Positions 10,495 to 20,575 of a stretch of 64,000 bases of DNA are shown in pieces. The stretch is from Tritrichomonas musculus (taxonomy: Eukaryota > Parabasalia > Tritrichomonadida > Tritrichomonadidae): assembly GCA_039105265.1 (NCBI GenBank), contig JAPFFF010000008.1, positions 5,580,001-5,644,000 of the forward strand, read 5' to 3'. The notes beneath the pieces were generated by a model, which was not told the origin of the DNA, ran no database searches, and saw only the letters and a program-made list of their open reading frames with translations. The number at the start of each line of letters is the position of its first letter. Positions within the stretch are counted from its first letter, which is position 1. The position numbers and the translations under genes were made by a program.

Positions 10495-13068
10495 ATGATT
10501 CGCGCAAACTTGCGCAATTCTTCAATTCCTCTTCTTATTCCTACTCGAAAAGTTAGTAGCAGTAGCGTTTTAAATAGTAAAAAAACTTTGTTAAAACCGA
10601 TTCCTCCAAATAAGCCAAATAATTCAAATGAAGCTGACACAGAAAAACAACCAATATCAGATTTTCCAGCTCCTCCGGTTCCAATAGTGTCCTTTTTACA
10701 TGGGCAGCCTGGCGAGATGATTCCTCTTCCTCAAATTAACACGGCTCCGCATGGAGAAATTCCTCAACTTGCTCTTCAAAAACTAAAACAATGCTGTAGA
10801 AGTATAGATTTTTCTGACAAACAAACTGAAGCTGCCAGTAAAGTTACAAAAAAGGCTACACTTAACGAGCTAATTGATTGCTATTCGAATCCGAAAATGT
10901 TTTCAAGGTTAACTCGCGAATGTCATCAACAACTCATTGAAATGTTTGCAGCAAATGTTTTCAGACCTCAGCCAAATATACCTCGTGCTATAATAATGTC
11001 AGATGACGCAGTTTACGTTGATACTGCTTGGTCTCATTTAAATTTAGTATATATACTTTTCCTCAAGTTTTTAGACTGTAATATTGATCCAAGAATTTTA
11101 CAATTTAAACTCGATCCGAAATTTATATCGAGTTTATTTGCAATTCTAGACTTTCCAGATGAAAGAGAAAGAACTCAAGCGAAAAATGTTATTGCTAAAA
11201 TCCATGCTAAAGTTCCGCCTCAAAGAAAAATTCTTTATCAGCTAACCCTTAATCTTCTTCATAGTGTCCCAGAAGGTTTTGAAATGAATGCAGCTTCTCA
11301 TCTATTAGATCTTTTTTATACATTTACAAGTTCAACACCACCGCCACTTCCACAATCTCTTTTACAAGCATTTGAAAAAGTATTACTTCCTCTTCATCTT
11401 TCTGAACGTTGCCAACGATACTTTCAGTCCCTTGTTCGCTGTAATATGATGCTAGTTCGAAAAGACATCCGACTTGGTAATTCTCTAATCCATTTTTTGG
11501 TAGAACATTGGCCATTAACTCTTGATCATAAATCTGAGCTCTTCATCGAGGAAATATCTCATCTTCTAGATGATTCAATGCCGAAATGTATTGATCAAAA
11601 TATTGAAGAAGTTATGCGTTGTATTTGTATATCAGCAGAAAGTTCATGTACAACTCTTGCAAATAAAGCTCTCAAATTTATGCTGAATAATCGTATTCAA
11701 AACTTGATTGTCGAAATGCCTGAAAAAATTTTATCAATTATATTTCCAACTCTTTTTCGTATAGCTCGTGAACACTGGCAACGAAATTTGCAATTAAATG
11801 CATTAAATGTTATGAACGCATTAGTAGAACTTGTTCCGATCTTCTTTACTCAAGCAGCAGCGAAATTTAAAGATGATGTTCTGGCTGAAACTCATCGCAA
11901 AGAACAAAAGAAAAAAATGTGGGAATACGTTGCTCAAATTGCAATAGAGAATGATCATTCAATTGATGCTGAAGCCGTTAATTGCGAATTTTCTGATTTC
12001 TACGGAGAAGGTAAAACTTTGCCCAAATATCTTTTACAAGCGCGTTTGAATTATCAACATCTTAGTCTAAGCGGCAGATCAGGAAGTCTCGTTGATTTTC
12101 AACTAAGTGATTCAAGGTCACAAAATAACTCTGGGCTTATAGTACAAGAAGTTGCTGGTATTGTTGATGACGGAAGTCAAAGCGAGGAAAGTTCAAGAAT
12201 ATCTAATTTGAATATTAATCAAAATGTTAATGAATCTCATCGATCTGGTAGCATTAAATCCGAGAGAAAAGATTTACAAGTTAATAATCCTTCAAAAAGG
12301 AGAAGAATTAATCATCATAAAAGTACCCCAATATTAGTTCAACAACCAGGAAAATCTCCTATTTCTTTTCCTGTTGAAAAGGATGAAGAAGATGAAATTC
12401 AATTGTTAAATTCAAAATCTATTCCAAATTTAACAACAACCCCTCATGCTACTAGCGATTCTGAAGATATTACTGAAATTAAAGAAGAAGAAGCCACTAA
12501 TCAAAATCCAAATCAGACTCTATTACCAAATGAGAAATCCGAAACTATAACAGCACTTGAACCAAAAAGTGAAGACAATGTTTTACCTTCAATCGATAAC
12601 CAAAGCTCTAATCCTATTTCTGATCAAGTTTCTAATCAAAATCCTAATGTTTCAACTCAAAATCCAGTTAATTCATTTTCAATTGTAAATCATGACGCTT
12701 CTCTACCTACAAACTCAAGTACAAATCAAAATTTAAGTCCAAATATCAATCACAATCAAAAATCAAATTTAAACTCATATAAAAACTCAAATACAAATAG
12801 TAATTTTAGTATAACTAGTGGAATTAATCAAAATATAAATGCAAGTACTAAAAGTCCTTTTTCAGATGAATATTTCACATCTGGACAATTAAAAACGAAT
12901 TCATTTCAAGGTGACTCTTTAATGAGAGCGAGTAATAGCTTTTCAAATCCATTTGGTAATATTACAACAAGTTTATTCAATGATAGCGAAGCAATAAAAG
13001 AAGAAGATGAAAATCAATCTACAAGTAGTAATCTACAAAATAATATGTTAACGATTATTGAAGAATGA
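10495..13068 (+). CDS. PP2A regulatory subunit B56 (B') family
   Basis: An 857-residue protein. Residues ~90-500 form the B56 HEAT-like fold. Recognisable blocks include FAILDFPDERERTQAKNVI (matching the LFDSEDPRERD region), HLLDLFYTF, VLLPLHLSERC, LIHFLVEHWPLTLDHK (matching ALLKYWPKTHSPKE), NIEEVMRCI, ALKFMLNNRIQNLI, and ILSIIFPTLFRIAREHWQRN. In the holoenzyme this subunit binds the PP2A scaffold and catalytic subunits and recruits substrates. The N-terminal 89 residues are Pro- and Ser-rich. The C-terminal ~330 residues are disordered, Asn/Ser/Gln-rich, with acidic patches and a basic patch (KRRRINHHK) that could be a nuclear localisation signal. B56 proteins are usually 450-600 residues, so the long tail is lineage-specific. 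Confidence 0.9.
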   Translation: MIRANLRNSSIPLLIPTRKVSSSSVLNSKKTLLKPIPPNKPNNSNEADTEKQPISDFPAPPVPIVSFLHGQPGEMIPLPQINTAPHGEIPQLALQKLKQCCRSIDFSDKQTEAASKVTKKATLNELIDCYSNPKMFSRLTRECHQQLIEMFAANVFRPQPNIPRAIIMSDDAVYVDTAWSHLNLVYILFLKFLDCNIDPRILQFKLDPKFISSLFAILDFPDERERTQAKNVIAKIHAKVPPQRKILYQLTLNLLHSVPEGFEMNAASHLLDLFYTFTSSTPPPLPQSLLQAFEKVLLPLHLSERCQRYFQSLVRCNMMLVRKDIRLGNSLIHFLVEHWPLTLDHKSELFIEEISHLLDDSMPKCIDQNIEEVMRCICISAESSCTTLANKALKFMLNNRIQNLIVEMPEKILSIIFPTLFRIAREHWQRNLQLNALNVMNALVELVPIFFTQAAAKFKDDVLAETHRKEQKKKMWEYVAQIAIENDHSIDAEAVNCEFSDFYGEGKTLPKYLLQARLNYQHLSLSGRSGSLVDFQLSDSRSQNNSGLIVQEVAGIVDDGSQSEESSRISNLNINQNVNESHRSGSIKSERKDLQVNNPSKRRRINHHKSTPILVQQPGKSPISFPVEKDEEDEIQLLNSKSIPNLTTTPHATSDSEDITEIKEEEATNQNPNQTLLPNEKSETITALEPKSEDNVLPSIDNQSSNPISDQVSNQNPNVSTQNPVNSFSIVNHDASLPTNSSTNQNLSPNINHNQKSNLNSYKNSNTNSNFSITSGINQNINASTKSPFSDEYFTSGQLKTNSFQGDSLMRASNSFSNPFGNITTSLFNDSEAIKEEDENQSTSSNLQNNMLTIIEE

Positions 13069-13166
13069 ATAAGTAACATTGTTTTTTAATATAAATTGTT
13101 TGTATATATTAAATCTTTTTTATTTTATTTTGAATATTCATATAAAAATTGGTATAAAACAATAAT

Positions 13167-13744
13167 TTATTCAGTATTGAGTTCTCCTCGTGAAATCAAA
13201 GCACGAATACAATTTCGTATATCTTTTGGTGCAATATTTGGAATTTTGCTGTGGATTTTATTAATCGTGAATTGAGATAAATAATTCTTTTGCTGTTGAG
13301 CTATTGATTTGATTGATTCTAAATCTTCAGTTGATATGTTTGAAATAGATTCCGAGATAGAACTTAAATTATCATCTGTTTCAGTAGGATTTGCTGCTTC
13401 AGAAGAATTTTGTATTTCTACACTTTCAGGATTATCTTGAGGATTTTCGTTTTCATTATTATTCTGAATATTTATATTTTGATCATTATTATTAATGATA
13501 TTATTATTTTGTTGAGGAGGAACTGTTAAATCATTTGGAATTAATAGTAAATTCATTTCTTTTAAACCTCTTTTCAAATCACCTGGATGTGGAGGTACGA
13601 AACCATTCAAAACACATTTATCTGCGAAATTTTGGCATGCTTGCGATATTTTAGCTAATTGAATTATTGTACTATCTAAATATTGTCCAAGCTGAGGTTA
13701 GAAAAAAAATAAAGAAAAAATACGTAGTCAGCGAAGTCTCCCAT
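13167..13744 (-). CDS. small protein with a 32-bp intron, unknown
   Basis: Two exons are inferred. Exon 1 is 13724-13744 and encodes MGDFADY. A 32-bp intron lies at 13692-13723, and exon 2 covers 13167-13691. The unspliced frame has no ATG before the conserved-looking N-terminal part: its most upstream start is TTG at 13610, while open reading continues back to the splice acceptor. Splicing is in phase 0 and gives a 181-residue protein beginning MGDFADYLGQYLDSTI. An N-terminal amphipathic helix region (to about residue 60) is followed by an Asn/Glu/Ser-rich linker. A helical C-terminus (about 140-181) contains NKIHSKIPNIAPKDIRNCIR and ends ISRGEL, which may be a small winged-helix-like unit. 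TTCATTG lies just before the ATG and fits a trichomonad initiator. I do not recognise the family. Confidence 0.75.
13692..13723 (-). other. very short spliceosomal intron (32 bp)
   Basis: On the minus strand the intron starts GTATTT, has a T-rich body, and ends TTCTAACCTCAG. CTAAC placed six bases before the acceptor CAG is the trichomonad arrangement, where branch point and 3' splice site form one compact motif. The donor is GTATTT instead of the commoner GTATGT. Removal joins two in-frame exons and supplies the missing ATG. Confidence 0.75.
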
Positions 13745-13841
13745 TCTTCAAAAACAATGAACAAAAATGTTTTCAAAAAGTTGGTTCTCAATAAATAAAT
13801 ATAACAGATCAATTTTACTAAGTGCTTTAAGAATAACAGTA

Positions 13842-14501
13842 ATGACCAAGAAAGAGAAGATTACAGAAGAAGCATTTGATGTTGAATCAGTTATCGGACA
13901 CAAACGAGAAAATGGAAAAGATATTTATAAAGTTAAATGGGTTGGATACGCTGATCCAACATGGGAGCCTGTAAGCTTACTTGATAATTGCAGTAATTTA
14001 ATTAAAGAATTCTGGAAAAATGAACAAAAAAAGGAAAACCAAGATAGTGATATTACAAAACTTAAGGATCCACCAGATTTCAGAATCAAATATAGTCTTC
14101 CCTTTTCAACTGAGGAAGATCCCAAAATAATCCGTAAGGATCGAATAAAAAGAGACTTAATCCCATGGCAGGATGATAATGACGAAGACGAGCCTGTTGA
14201 AACATCATTTTTCAATCTCCAAACCCCGCCTTATTTAACCTTTATTGAACGAAATCGAAGCCCAAAATGGGAGTCATGCGGCCATGAAGCTTTTAATGAT
14301 AATCCAAAACTTGACGAAACATTAATGCCGAAATTGAAAATTTATAATATTGTAAACAAAGAAGAAGGCTGTTTTGTTCAAGTTAAAGATGATGGTGGAA
14401 AAGTTTATGAAATGGAATATGAACTGTTTTCATCATTTTTCCCTAATTCTCTATTTGAGTACTTTAATAGTATCTTACCAAAAAAGATCATGGATAGTTA
14501 G
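13842..14501 (+). CDS. HP1-like protein: chromodomain plus chromo-shadow-like domain
   Basis: From the chosen start the protein has 219 residues. A chromodomain lies at about residues 9-60: FDVESVIGHKRENGKDIYKVKWVGYADPTWEP, then NLIKEFWK. The aromatic positions Y (of YKVKW), W and the TWEP motif expected of a methyl-lysine cage are present. A charged linker follows. The last ~55 residues (KLKIYNIVNKEEGCFVQVK ... FPNSLFEYFNSIL) match the layout of a chromo-shadow domain, which dimerises HP1. It would bind methylated histone tails and help form silent chromatin. An earlier in-frame ATG at 13767 would add 25 residues of no family likeness, so I prefer 13842. The gene is divergent from the intron-bearing gene, about 97 bases apart. 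Confidence 0.8.
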   Translation: MTKKEKITEEAFDVESVIGHKRENGKDIYKVKWVGYADPTWEPVSLLDNCSNLIKEFWKNEQKKENQDSDITKLKDPPDFRIKYSLPFSTEEDPKIIRKDRIKRDLIPWQDDNDEDEPVETSFFNLQTPPYLTFIERNRSPKWESCGHEAFNDNPKLDETLMPKLKIYNIVNKEEGCFVQVKDDGGKVYEMEYELFSSFFPNSLFEYFNSILPKKIMDS

Positions 14502-14958
14502 AAATGATTTTTAGGCCCCTAACTTTTTTTTACTTCATAATTTTTTTGCTCAAAATGCCATAAATTTAGTTCACTGAAGTTATTTATATCGACTACTTTC
14601 TCTTTTCAAGAATTCTTCCCAAGTTGAATTTCGAGATAGCCGCATGTATTAGCATCGTTATTTGTATGCATATAAAAATAAATTCTTTAATTTCTCAATA
14701 AGTAAAATCTAGTCAAAAAGGAGATTAAAAAATTCGATTAACAATTACTAATAATTGATCTTTTGCTCACTAATAAATTGTTATTCTAACGTGGCATAAA
14801 AGATCATATTGATTTATATTTGAATAAACTTACCGACTTATCATAGTATAAAAGATCATATTTTAAAGATAATTTTCTTTATTGTTATATATTTGTTCAA
14901 TCTATTAACAACATTCAACCAGAATTTTTTTACGTCACATGTCTGAAATTGAAAAATA
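14502..14958. other. intergenic region
   Basis: About 460 bases between the HP1-like gene and the TAF8 gene. Two near copies of a block containing 'cataaaagatcatattga' (14793-14811) and 'agtataaaagatcatatttta' (14844-14864) form a short imperfect direct repeat upstream of TAF8. No gene seen. Confidence 0.45.
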
Positions 14959-15879
14959 ATGAGTGACGATTTTACACGACACATTTTTGAAATTATCATA
15001 TCAAAAGTTGCGCAAGCTAAAGGATTTACAACAATTTCAGAATCAGCATTAAATATTTTTGTTGAAGTAGCAATTGAACGATTATCACAATACGCACGCT
15101 CAGCAGCACACTTAACAAATCATTGCGGTAGAACTGATACAAACGGATTTGATGTTTTTGAAGCGCTTTCTAAATTTAACGAATCGCCTGAAACGTTAGC
15201 CTCTTATATAAATTCAAATGATTCAATTACTCCTTTTGAATTTCTTGTTGAGCCATATCCACTTCCTCGGTTATCTAAGTTTTACATGACACCAAATCAA
15301 TCAAATCAAACAGAATGGAACACTATTCTTCCTTTCCGTGCTAATACCTGTATACCATTAAATGAAGAAAGCAAATCTATTCCATTTTTCTTTCCATCGA
15401 TGCCAAACAAATATACTTACGATCAAACAATACAACCCGATCCAGTTGGTGATGATCAGGAAATGAATAAAAAGCAAGAAACAGATCAAAAGCAAATCCA
15501 AGAAGCGCTTAAATCAATCTTACAAGGTCGTGGAAATGATCAATCGCATGCGGTACAATTCGATAGCAAGCTTAAAAGATTAGCTACAAATACATTAATT
15601 TCAAAGCCAACTGATATGATTGATTCGCCAATTTATAGTGTCGAAGGAGAGAGACCAGATGTAAATCCAGAATTCCTTCCTTTAATAGAAGTTAAAGAGG
15701 AGACATTTAACAGCAATGATGCGCCAGGAAACAACAGAGATGTATTTAATATGGCTGCAATTTTAGCAATTAGACACGGAACTACCGAACCAGGAACCCT
15801 TAAAACTTCAACTCTTAATGTTCAACAGACTAACTCTTCCGAAACCAAATCTGATAAGCCTCAGTCGCCAACCTCATAG
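14959..15879 (+). CDS. TAF8: TAF8-like TFIID subunit (histone fold)
   Basis: A 306-residue protein. Residues ~5-75 form a bromodomain-associated histone fold (EIIISKVAQAKGFTTISE, then ALNIFVEVAIERLSQYARSA, then FDVFEALSKF). After the histone fold, a short conserved-type motif around residues 150-165 (IPFFFPSMPNKYTYDQT) matches the TAF8 'PxxPxxHTY' region that contacts other TFIID subunits. The C-terminal half is hydrophilic and divergent. In TFIID, TAF8 pairs with TAF10 and bridges TAF2. TAF3 is the nearest alternative, but the post-fold motif favours TAF8. The stop is TAG, and the gene converges on a karyopherin gene 227 bases away. Confidence 0.8.
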   Translation: MSDDFTRHIFEIIISKVAQAKGFTTISESALNIFVEVAIERLSQYARSAAHLTNHCGRTDTNGFDVFEALSKFNESPETLASYINSNDSITPFEFLVEPYPLPRLSKFYMTPNQSNQTEWNTILPFRANTCIPLNEESKSIPFFFPSMPNKYTYDQTIQPDPVGDDQEMNKKQETDQKQIQEALKSILQGRGNDQSHAVQFDSKLKRLATNTLISKPTDMIDSPIYSVEGERPDVNPEFLPLIEVKEETFNSNDAPGNNRDVFNMAAILAIRHGTTEPGTLKTSTLNVQQTNSSETKSDKPQSPTS

Positions 15880-16106
15880 ATTTAATATTCGTCTCAAATC
15901 GAAGCAACAGAAATTTATCATGAAATTTCAATGTATATCATATTTATTAAAATAATTATTATTATATAAAATATTAATTATTCATTTTCCAATTTTTTTT
16001 TTTTTTTTTTGATAATAATTTTAAAAAATCATTTAAAGGTTTCATTAATAGTATACATATATGAAATTTATATAAAATTTATAAAATAATAAAATATAAT
16101 GTAATA

Positions 16107-18770
16107 TTATTGGCCCGAAGGAGAAAGTAATCCTTCAAACCCGCCAGGTATAGATCCAATCATTCCACTTTGAGCAGAAAACTCCATAAAGAAGTTAAGT
16201 TCATCAAAACTGTCAAAAGGCATGCGAATAAGAGGAGAAAGTGATATAAGTTCTTCTTCTCTGTGCAAGTTGGCCCTAGTTAAAAGTGTATCTGGCGTTA
16301 TTTCTATTGTTTCATCTAATGCTTTCATATCAAGAAGAGGTTTGAATAAAGATGAAGCAACTGTAAATGATCGTTGGTGACCAAATTTTGCAAACCAAGT
16401 CAAAACGCTGACTGTCATTTTAATTTCTCGATATGCAGCAACATTATTCTCACTAACACAGCATGAATGAGCCATTTCGCAGATCAAATCAGGAACTTCT
16501 GCAATAAATAAAATCTGTGCTTTTGTGGCATCAACAAATAAAGCTGAAGCGAAAACATAAATGGCACCGAAAAATGCAACCGGTTCAACTGGTCTTGATA
16601 GTAATATTTGAATAGCTGAAGTAACAAATGGGAAATATTCTTCACCTTTGGTCTGTATCATACAAGATGCGAGAACTAAACATTGTGAAATACTATTATC
16701 ATCAGGATCATCATCTAATTTAAGAATTGATTGACAAAACGTTATAAGATACTCTTGAAGATTAAATTGATAAAAGTTAAAATTATTATTATTAACAATC
16801 AAAGGACAAACTAGAAGTACAAAATTATCAACTATATCAGATGGATCTAAATTCATTTGAATGATTAAAGAAATGAAAGAAATTTGAGCTTCAATAGGTA
16901 CTGATAATTTTCTCGAAAAAACAGCAGCTACTCTTATCTGATTTGATATTGAAGAATTATTTGGAAATTCGGTCATATCCTTTCCTAATTGTTGTAATAC
17001 AGAGATTGAAAGAGATTTTATTAATTCTGAATCAGAAGGAACCGTTTCAAGTATAGTCGTCAAAGACTCCATTATTTGATATGAATTGTCTTCAATTTCA
17101 TCCTCGGCTGATTCAAGTGTGGCTTGGTTTTCTCTCCATAAGGCGAAAAAGTGTTGAATAAGATCTGTTACAATATTCATATAATTTTGAGGTCCAATTT
17201 TGAAAATATTTTCAATTAAAATCATAGGATCAGGAAGATTCAAAGAATTTGACAAGTTTAATAAAATAGGGAATAATGCATTTGTATTTAATTCAATTAT
17301 TCCATTCAATTCGCCAAGCTTGTCAATTCCAAATTTTGTGAAGCATTCATTCATAAATCTGATGGCCATCATTTGAACAACTTTGTCAACAGAATTAATA
17401 ATGAAATGTTCAGCAACTGAAATTCCAACAACTGAATTGTCACCAGATGACATTGGAATAGTCACAAGTCTAATTAATGCCGATACAATAAAAAGTGGAT
17501 GATCTTGGGTAAGCATGTTGAAAAATTTTTCAAATATATCGTAAGGAAGCTCGCAACACATTGTATATCGCTGTAACAGATAAAGACGGGCTTCAAAATC
17601 AATTAAGTCAGGTTGGCCATTTTCGTTCTGCTCTTGTTGAGGAAGTAACAATAGAAGCGGATCAAAAAAGTTTCGATATTTTGTTAAAGCTATATTCAAA
17701 AATTGAGAGGCGCAAACTCTTGGAGAGAAAAATCCAATATCTTCATGTTCGCAACAAAATAAAATGTAATGAATAGGATTAGATTCATAGTCAACTAAGT
17801 CATTATCAACTAGTCTGGCAGACGGAATAACAATACCTTTGAAAAAATCAGGAGTAAGAATTTGCTGAGGTTCGATTTCAAATGATATGAAAAAATAGAA
17901 AAGATGGAATAGATGTTGAATGAGCTGCGAGTCCATCGGTTGGGAGCAGGCTTGCATTGCACTCTGAAAAATACCTGGAACAACAGTTGTTATAAAATTT
18001 TGGCGCCATTCTGTGGTTTCTGGCTTAGACTTTAATTGATGGTAAACAAAGTAGATAACCTTTGAGAGAAGCTGAGTAATACTAGTTTTCATTTTTAATC
18101 CAGACTCAGTTTGTAAAGGCAGGACAAGAAATGAACAAAATGTACTGAATAAAGAATCAAAAGAATTGTTAAATATAATATTACCACGCGATATTAATGT
18201 TTCGGAGAGTTTGGCAAGTTCTGAAATTGTCTTAGCTCTTAGTTCATCCATTTGTTCGCCTTGAGCGCAAGTTTGAAGAAACGGGTGAATAATTTGACTG
18301 AAATTGGTGAAAAAATCGGCTGGAAGTGATTTTTTAATCCATTCGTTAGCAAATGAGATAGCTGTAAATATATCAGCGATATTTGAATGTGGCTTAATTT
18401 TCTCAAATATTGTTTGAAATATTGCTGAAAATTCAATTTCCGCTGATGGTGCTGCTAAAATCAAACATTCTTCTATGTGCGGTCTGTATTCTAAGGGAAT
18501 TGAGAATAAAATTTGGATTAATGTTTGTTTAACTTGTTGATCATTTGTAGCAGTAATAAAGTTATTTACATGGTTTCGTGCTGTATCAACAAGAACAATA
18601 AGTATTAGTTGAAAAATTTTAGGGTCGGCTTGTGATTCAGGTGTTAAAAGAGTATTCAATAAATAACTTACAAACGATGGATTGTTTTGCGCTTCATTAA
18701 TAATGTTTCTTGCTTCATTACCAACTTTTTGATCAAAACTAGCAAGATTTGCAAATGTTTGTAAATCCAT
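16107..18770 (-). CDS. karyopherin/importin-beta family HEAT-repeat protein
   Basis: An 887-residue protein made almost wholly of helix pairs. The layout resembles importin-7/8/9/11-type karyopherins more than importin-beta1. A mid-protein block near residue 330-375 (DYESNPIHYILFCCEHED, then SPRVCASQFLNIALTKYR) resembles the 'DPxEYI...D...SPRxAAxxLL' block of importin-7-like proteins. The N-terminal half lacks a clean IBN motif, so Ran binding is inferred from overall form. Likely role: nuclear import or export of protein cargo, partnered with RanGTP. It is convergent with TAF8. A short TTAATG context precedes the ATG. Exact cargo class cannot be told from sequence. Confidence 0.65.
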   Translation of the reverse strand: MDLQTFANLASFDQKVGNEARNIINEAQNNPSFVSYLLNTLLTPESQADPKIFQLILIVLVDTARNHVNNFITATNDQQVKQTLIQILFSIPLEYRPHIEECLILAAPSAEIEFSAIFQTIFEKIKPHSNIADIFTAISFANEWIKKSLPADFFTNFSQIIHPFLQTCAQGEQMDELRAKTISELAKLSETLISRGNIIFNNSFDSLFSTFCSFLVLPLQTESGLKMKTSITQLLSKVIYFVYHQLKSKPETTEWRQNFITTVVPGIFQSAMQACSQPMDSQLIQHLFHLFYFFISFEIEPQQILTPDFFKGIVIPSARLVDNDLVDYESNPIHYILFCCEHEDIGFFSPRVCASQFLNIALTKYRNFFDPLLLLLPQQEQNENGQPDLIDFEARLYLLQRYTMCCELPYDIFEKFFNMLTQDHPLFIVSALIRLVTIPMSSGDNSVVGISVAEHFIINSVDKVVQMMAIRFMNECFTKFGIDKLGELNGIIELNTNALFPILLNLSNSLNLPDPMILIENIFKIGPQNYMNIVTDLIQHFFALWRENQATLESAEDEIEDNSYQIMESLTTILETVPSDSELIKSLSISVLQQLGKDMTEFPNNSSISNQIRVAAVFSRKLSVPIEAQISFISLIIQMNLDPSDIVDNFVLLVCPLIVNNNNFNFYQFNLQEYLITFCQSILKLDDDPDDNSISQCLVLASCMIQTKGEEYFPFVTSAIQILLSRPVEPVAFFGAIYVFASALFVDATKAQILFIAEVPDLICEMAHSCCVSENNVAAYREIKMTVSVLTWFAKFGHQRSFTVASSLFKPLLDMKALDETIEITPDTLLTRANLHREEELISLSPLIRMPFDSFDELNFFMEFSAQSGMIGSIPGGFEGLLSPSGQ

Positions 18771-19142
18771 TAATGGACATAGAAAACTTTTTGAAAGATC
18801 AAAATTTTATTCAATGAGTAATAATAAAAAAATTCTGAGAATAAAGGTTTGAATTAAAAAATGTAAATATTTTCATTTGTATATATCAAAATTTCATAAT
18901 TATTCTTAAATAAATAAATAAATAAACCATAAATTATTGTTGAATAAAAAATAGTGGCTAATTTTTTTTCAAATATCTATAACTTCAATTAGTATATTTA
19001 TAATTTCATGAGTCGCCTAACAAAATATTAAATATATCGATTTTATATTATACTTTTAATAATAATAAATAGTTGAAATAGAATAATTGAAAGATCTGCT
19101 AATAATACTTTTAAATTAAAATAATAGAGTAAATCATAAAAT
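18771..19142. other. intergenic region, nothing recognised
   Basis: About 370 bases of AT-rich DNA between two minus-strand genes. It holds the upstream region of the karyopherin gene and the downstream region of the zinc transporter gene. No gene or repeat of note. Confidence 0.45.
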
Positions 19143-20084
19143 CTATTCTTCGCCTAATGTTTCAACAATAGCAATAAGAAGCATCCAAAGAACTCCAAAG
19201 GCAAAAAGTCCGAAATGCCAAAACTTTTCCTTAACAGGCCATGAATGCTTATGTTCAAACATTTCTGCCCATTCGTGGCAACCAACAAATAAAAATGTTC
19301 CTGCAGAGAAAGCTGCAATAATACCAAGAACCAAATGGCTACCAATTTTATTGAGGTATATTCCGGCAACAATACCAATAGGCGACATAATCACATAAAT
19401 GACAATCAATAACCAAAATAAAGCTTTCAGTGGTTTATCTTTGAAAAGAATAACTGATAATGCAAAGGCTTCAACTGGCTTATGTCCTATAATGGCACAG
19501 AAAATAGCAATTGTGTTTGACCAACTATCAAGAATTCCGAGGGCAAGTCCTTCGATTAATGAATGAACATCCATTATTATGTAAAGAGAGATTGTTGCAA
19601 CAGTTAGGTTCTTGATCGAATTTCCAAATAAATCATTTCTAGCTACATCTGGCTGATCTATACTAACATAGTTAGAATCTGTGGTACTATTTGGAACTTT
19701 TTCGTTGTTAGAGTTAAGAAGCATTGTCTGATTCATATCATTAATAGTATGATTATGGCCATGATGATTGTGATCATCAGCGTTTTCAAAAACATGAGCA
19801 TCATGTTCAGAGTAAGAGAATAATTCGACTAATGTTAAAAGAACAAACATTGCGAGGGCAACGGCAGGGCCAAGTGGATATTCCAATCCATCAACATCTT
19901 CAAATTCCTCAAAAGAGTCTGCAAGAAGATGAGCGAGACCAGCTCCAAGAAAGATACCACCGGCCATTGTTTCTAAACGCGCTGTCCATTTCTTTGCTTT
20001 AATAAAAATGGGCAAAACGCTTCCAATAAATGTAGTTACTAAAATTACAATAGCTGAAATCCACTTGAATGATGTAAGTTGCAT
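19143..20084 (-). CDS. ZIP-family zinc/iron transporter
   Basis: A 313-residue membrane protein with about eight transmembrane helices. Helix 2 contains GGIFLGAGLAHLLADSF. A His/Asp-rich cytosolic loop (HNHHGHNHT and nearby) lies between helices 3 and 4, typical of ZIP metal binding. Helix 4 carries DVHSLIEGLALGI and helix 5 carries IIGHKPVEAFALS. These paired His/Glu motifs make up the ZIP metal path. The last helices include GTFLFVGCHEWAEM. It would import Zn2+ or Fe2+ into the cytosol, from outside or from a vesicle. The frame opens with TTG followed directly by ATG. The ATG at 20084 is used, and TTCATTTTTT lies upstream as a likely initiator. Confidence 0.9.
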   Translation of the reverse strand: MQLTSFKWISAIVILVTTFIGSVLPIFIKAKKWTARLETMAGGIFLGAGLAHLLADSFEEFEDVDGLEYPLGPAVALAMFVLLTLVELFSYSEHDAHVFENADDHNHHGHNHTINDMNQTMLLNSNNEKVPNSTTDSNYVSIDQPDVARNDLFGNSIKNLTVATISLYIIMDVHSLIEGLALGILDSWSNTIAIFCAIIGHKPVEAFALSVILFKDKPLKALFWLLIVIYVIMSPIGIVAGIYLNKIGSHLVLGIIAAFSAGTFLFVGCHEWAEMFEHKHSWPVKEKFWHFGLFAFGVLWMLLIAIVETLGEE

Positions 20085-20575
20085 CAAGAAGTAAAAAAAA
20101 TGAATTCTAAACTTAAATCAAAAATTGAATTTATTAATAAAGATAGAATGAATTTATATGAATGATATTGAAAATATCATCGAATTGCTCTTAATATTTT
20201 CTATATAATTCTGATGGAAGCTAACCGTAACTTAACAAAAAATTTAATAGTGAAAAAGTTGATATAAAATGTTTAATTTTTTCTATTGTAATATTGTTTA
20301 TCTGATTTAGATTTAATATAAATATAATTGCATGATATTTTAAAGTAAATAAATACATAATATGCATTAGCATATCATATTTTTTAAAAGAAAAAGATGA
20401 TTTATTATTAATAGTCAAAAAATAAAAATAAAGAAATCAATTGAAAGAAGTTAATTCAATTCGATGGACAATAAGAATTGAAAAATCAAAATTTTACAGT
20501 TTAAGGAAAATTAGTTCATATTTTATAAAACATTGTGTATAAACATATTTAATCAACATTTGGTTTTTATGACTT
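20085..20575. other. intergenic region between divergent genes
   Basis: About 490 bases of AT-rich DNA between the ZIP transporter and MutL genes. No coding frame with family likeness and no RNA gene seen. Confidence 0.45.
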
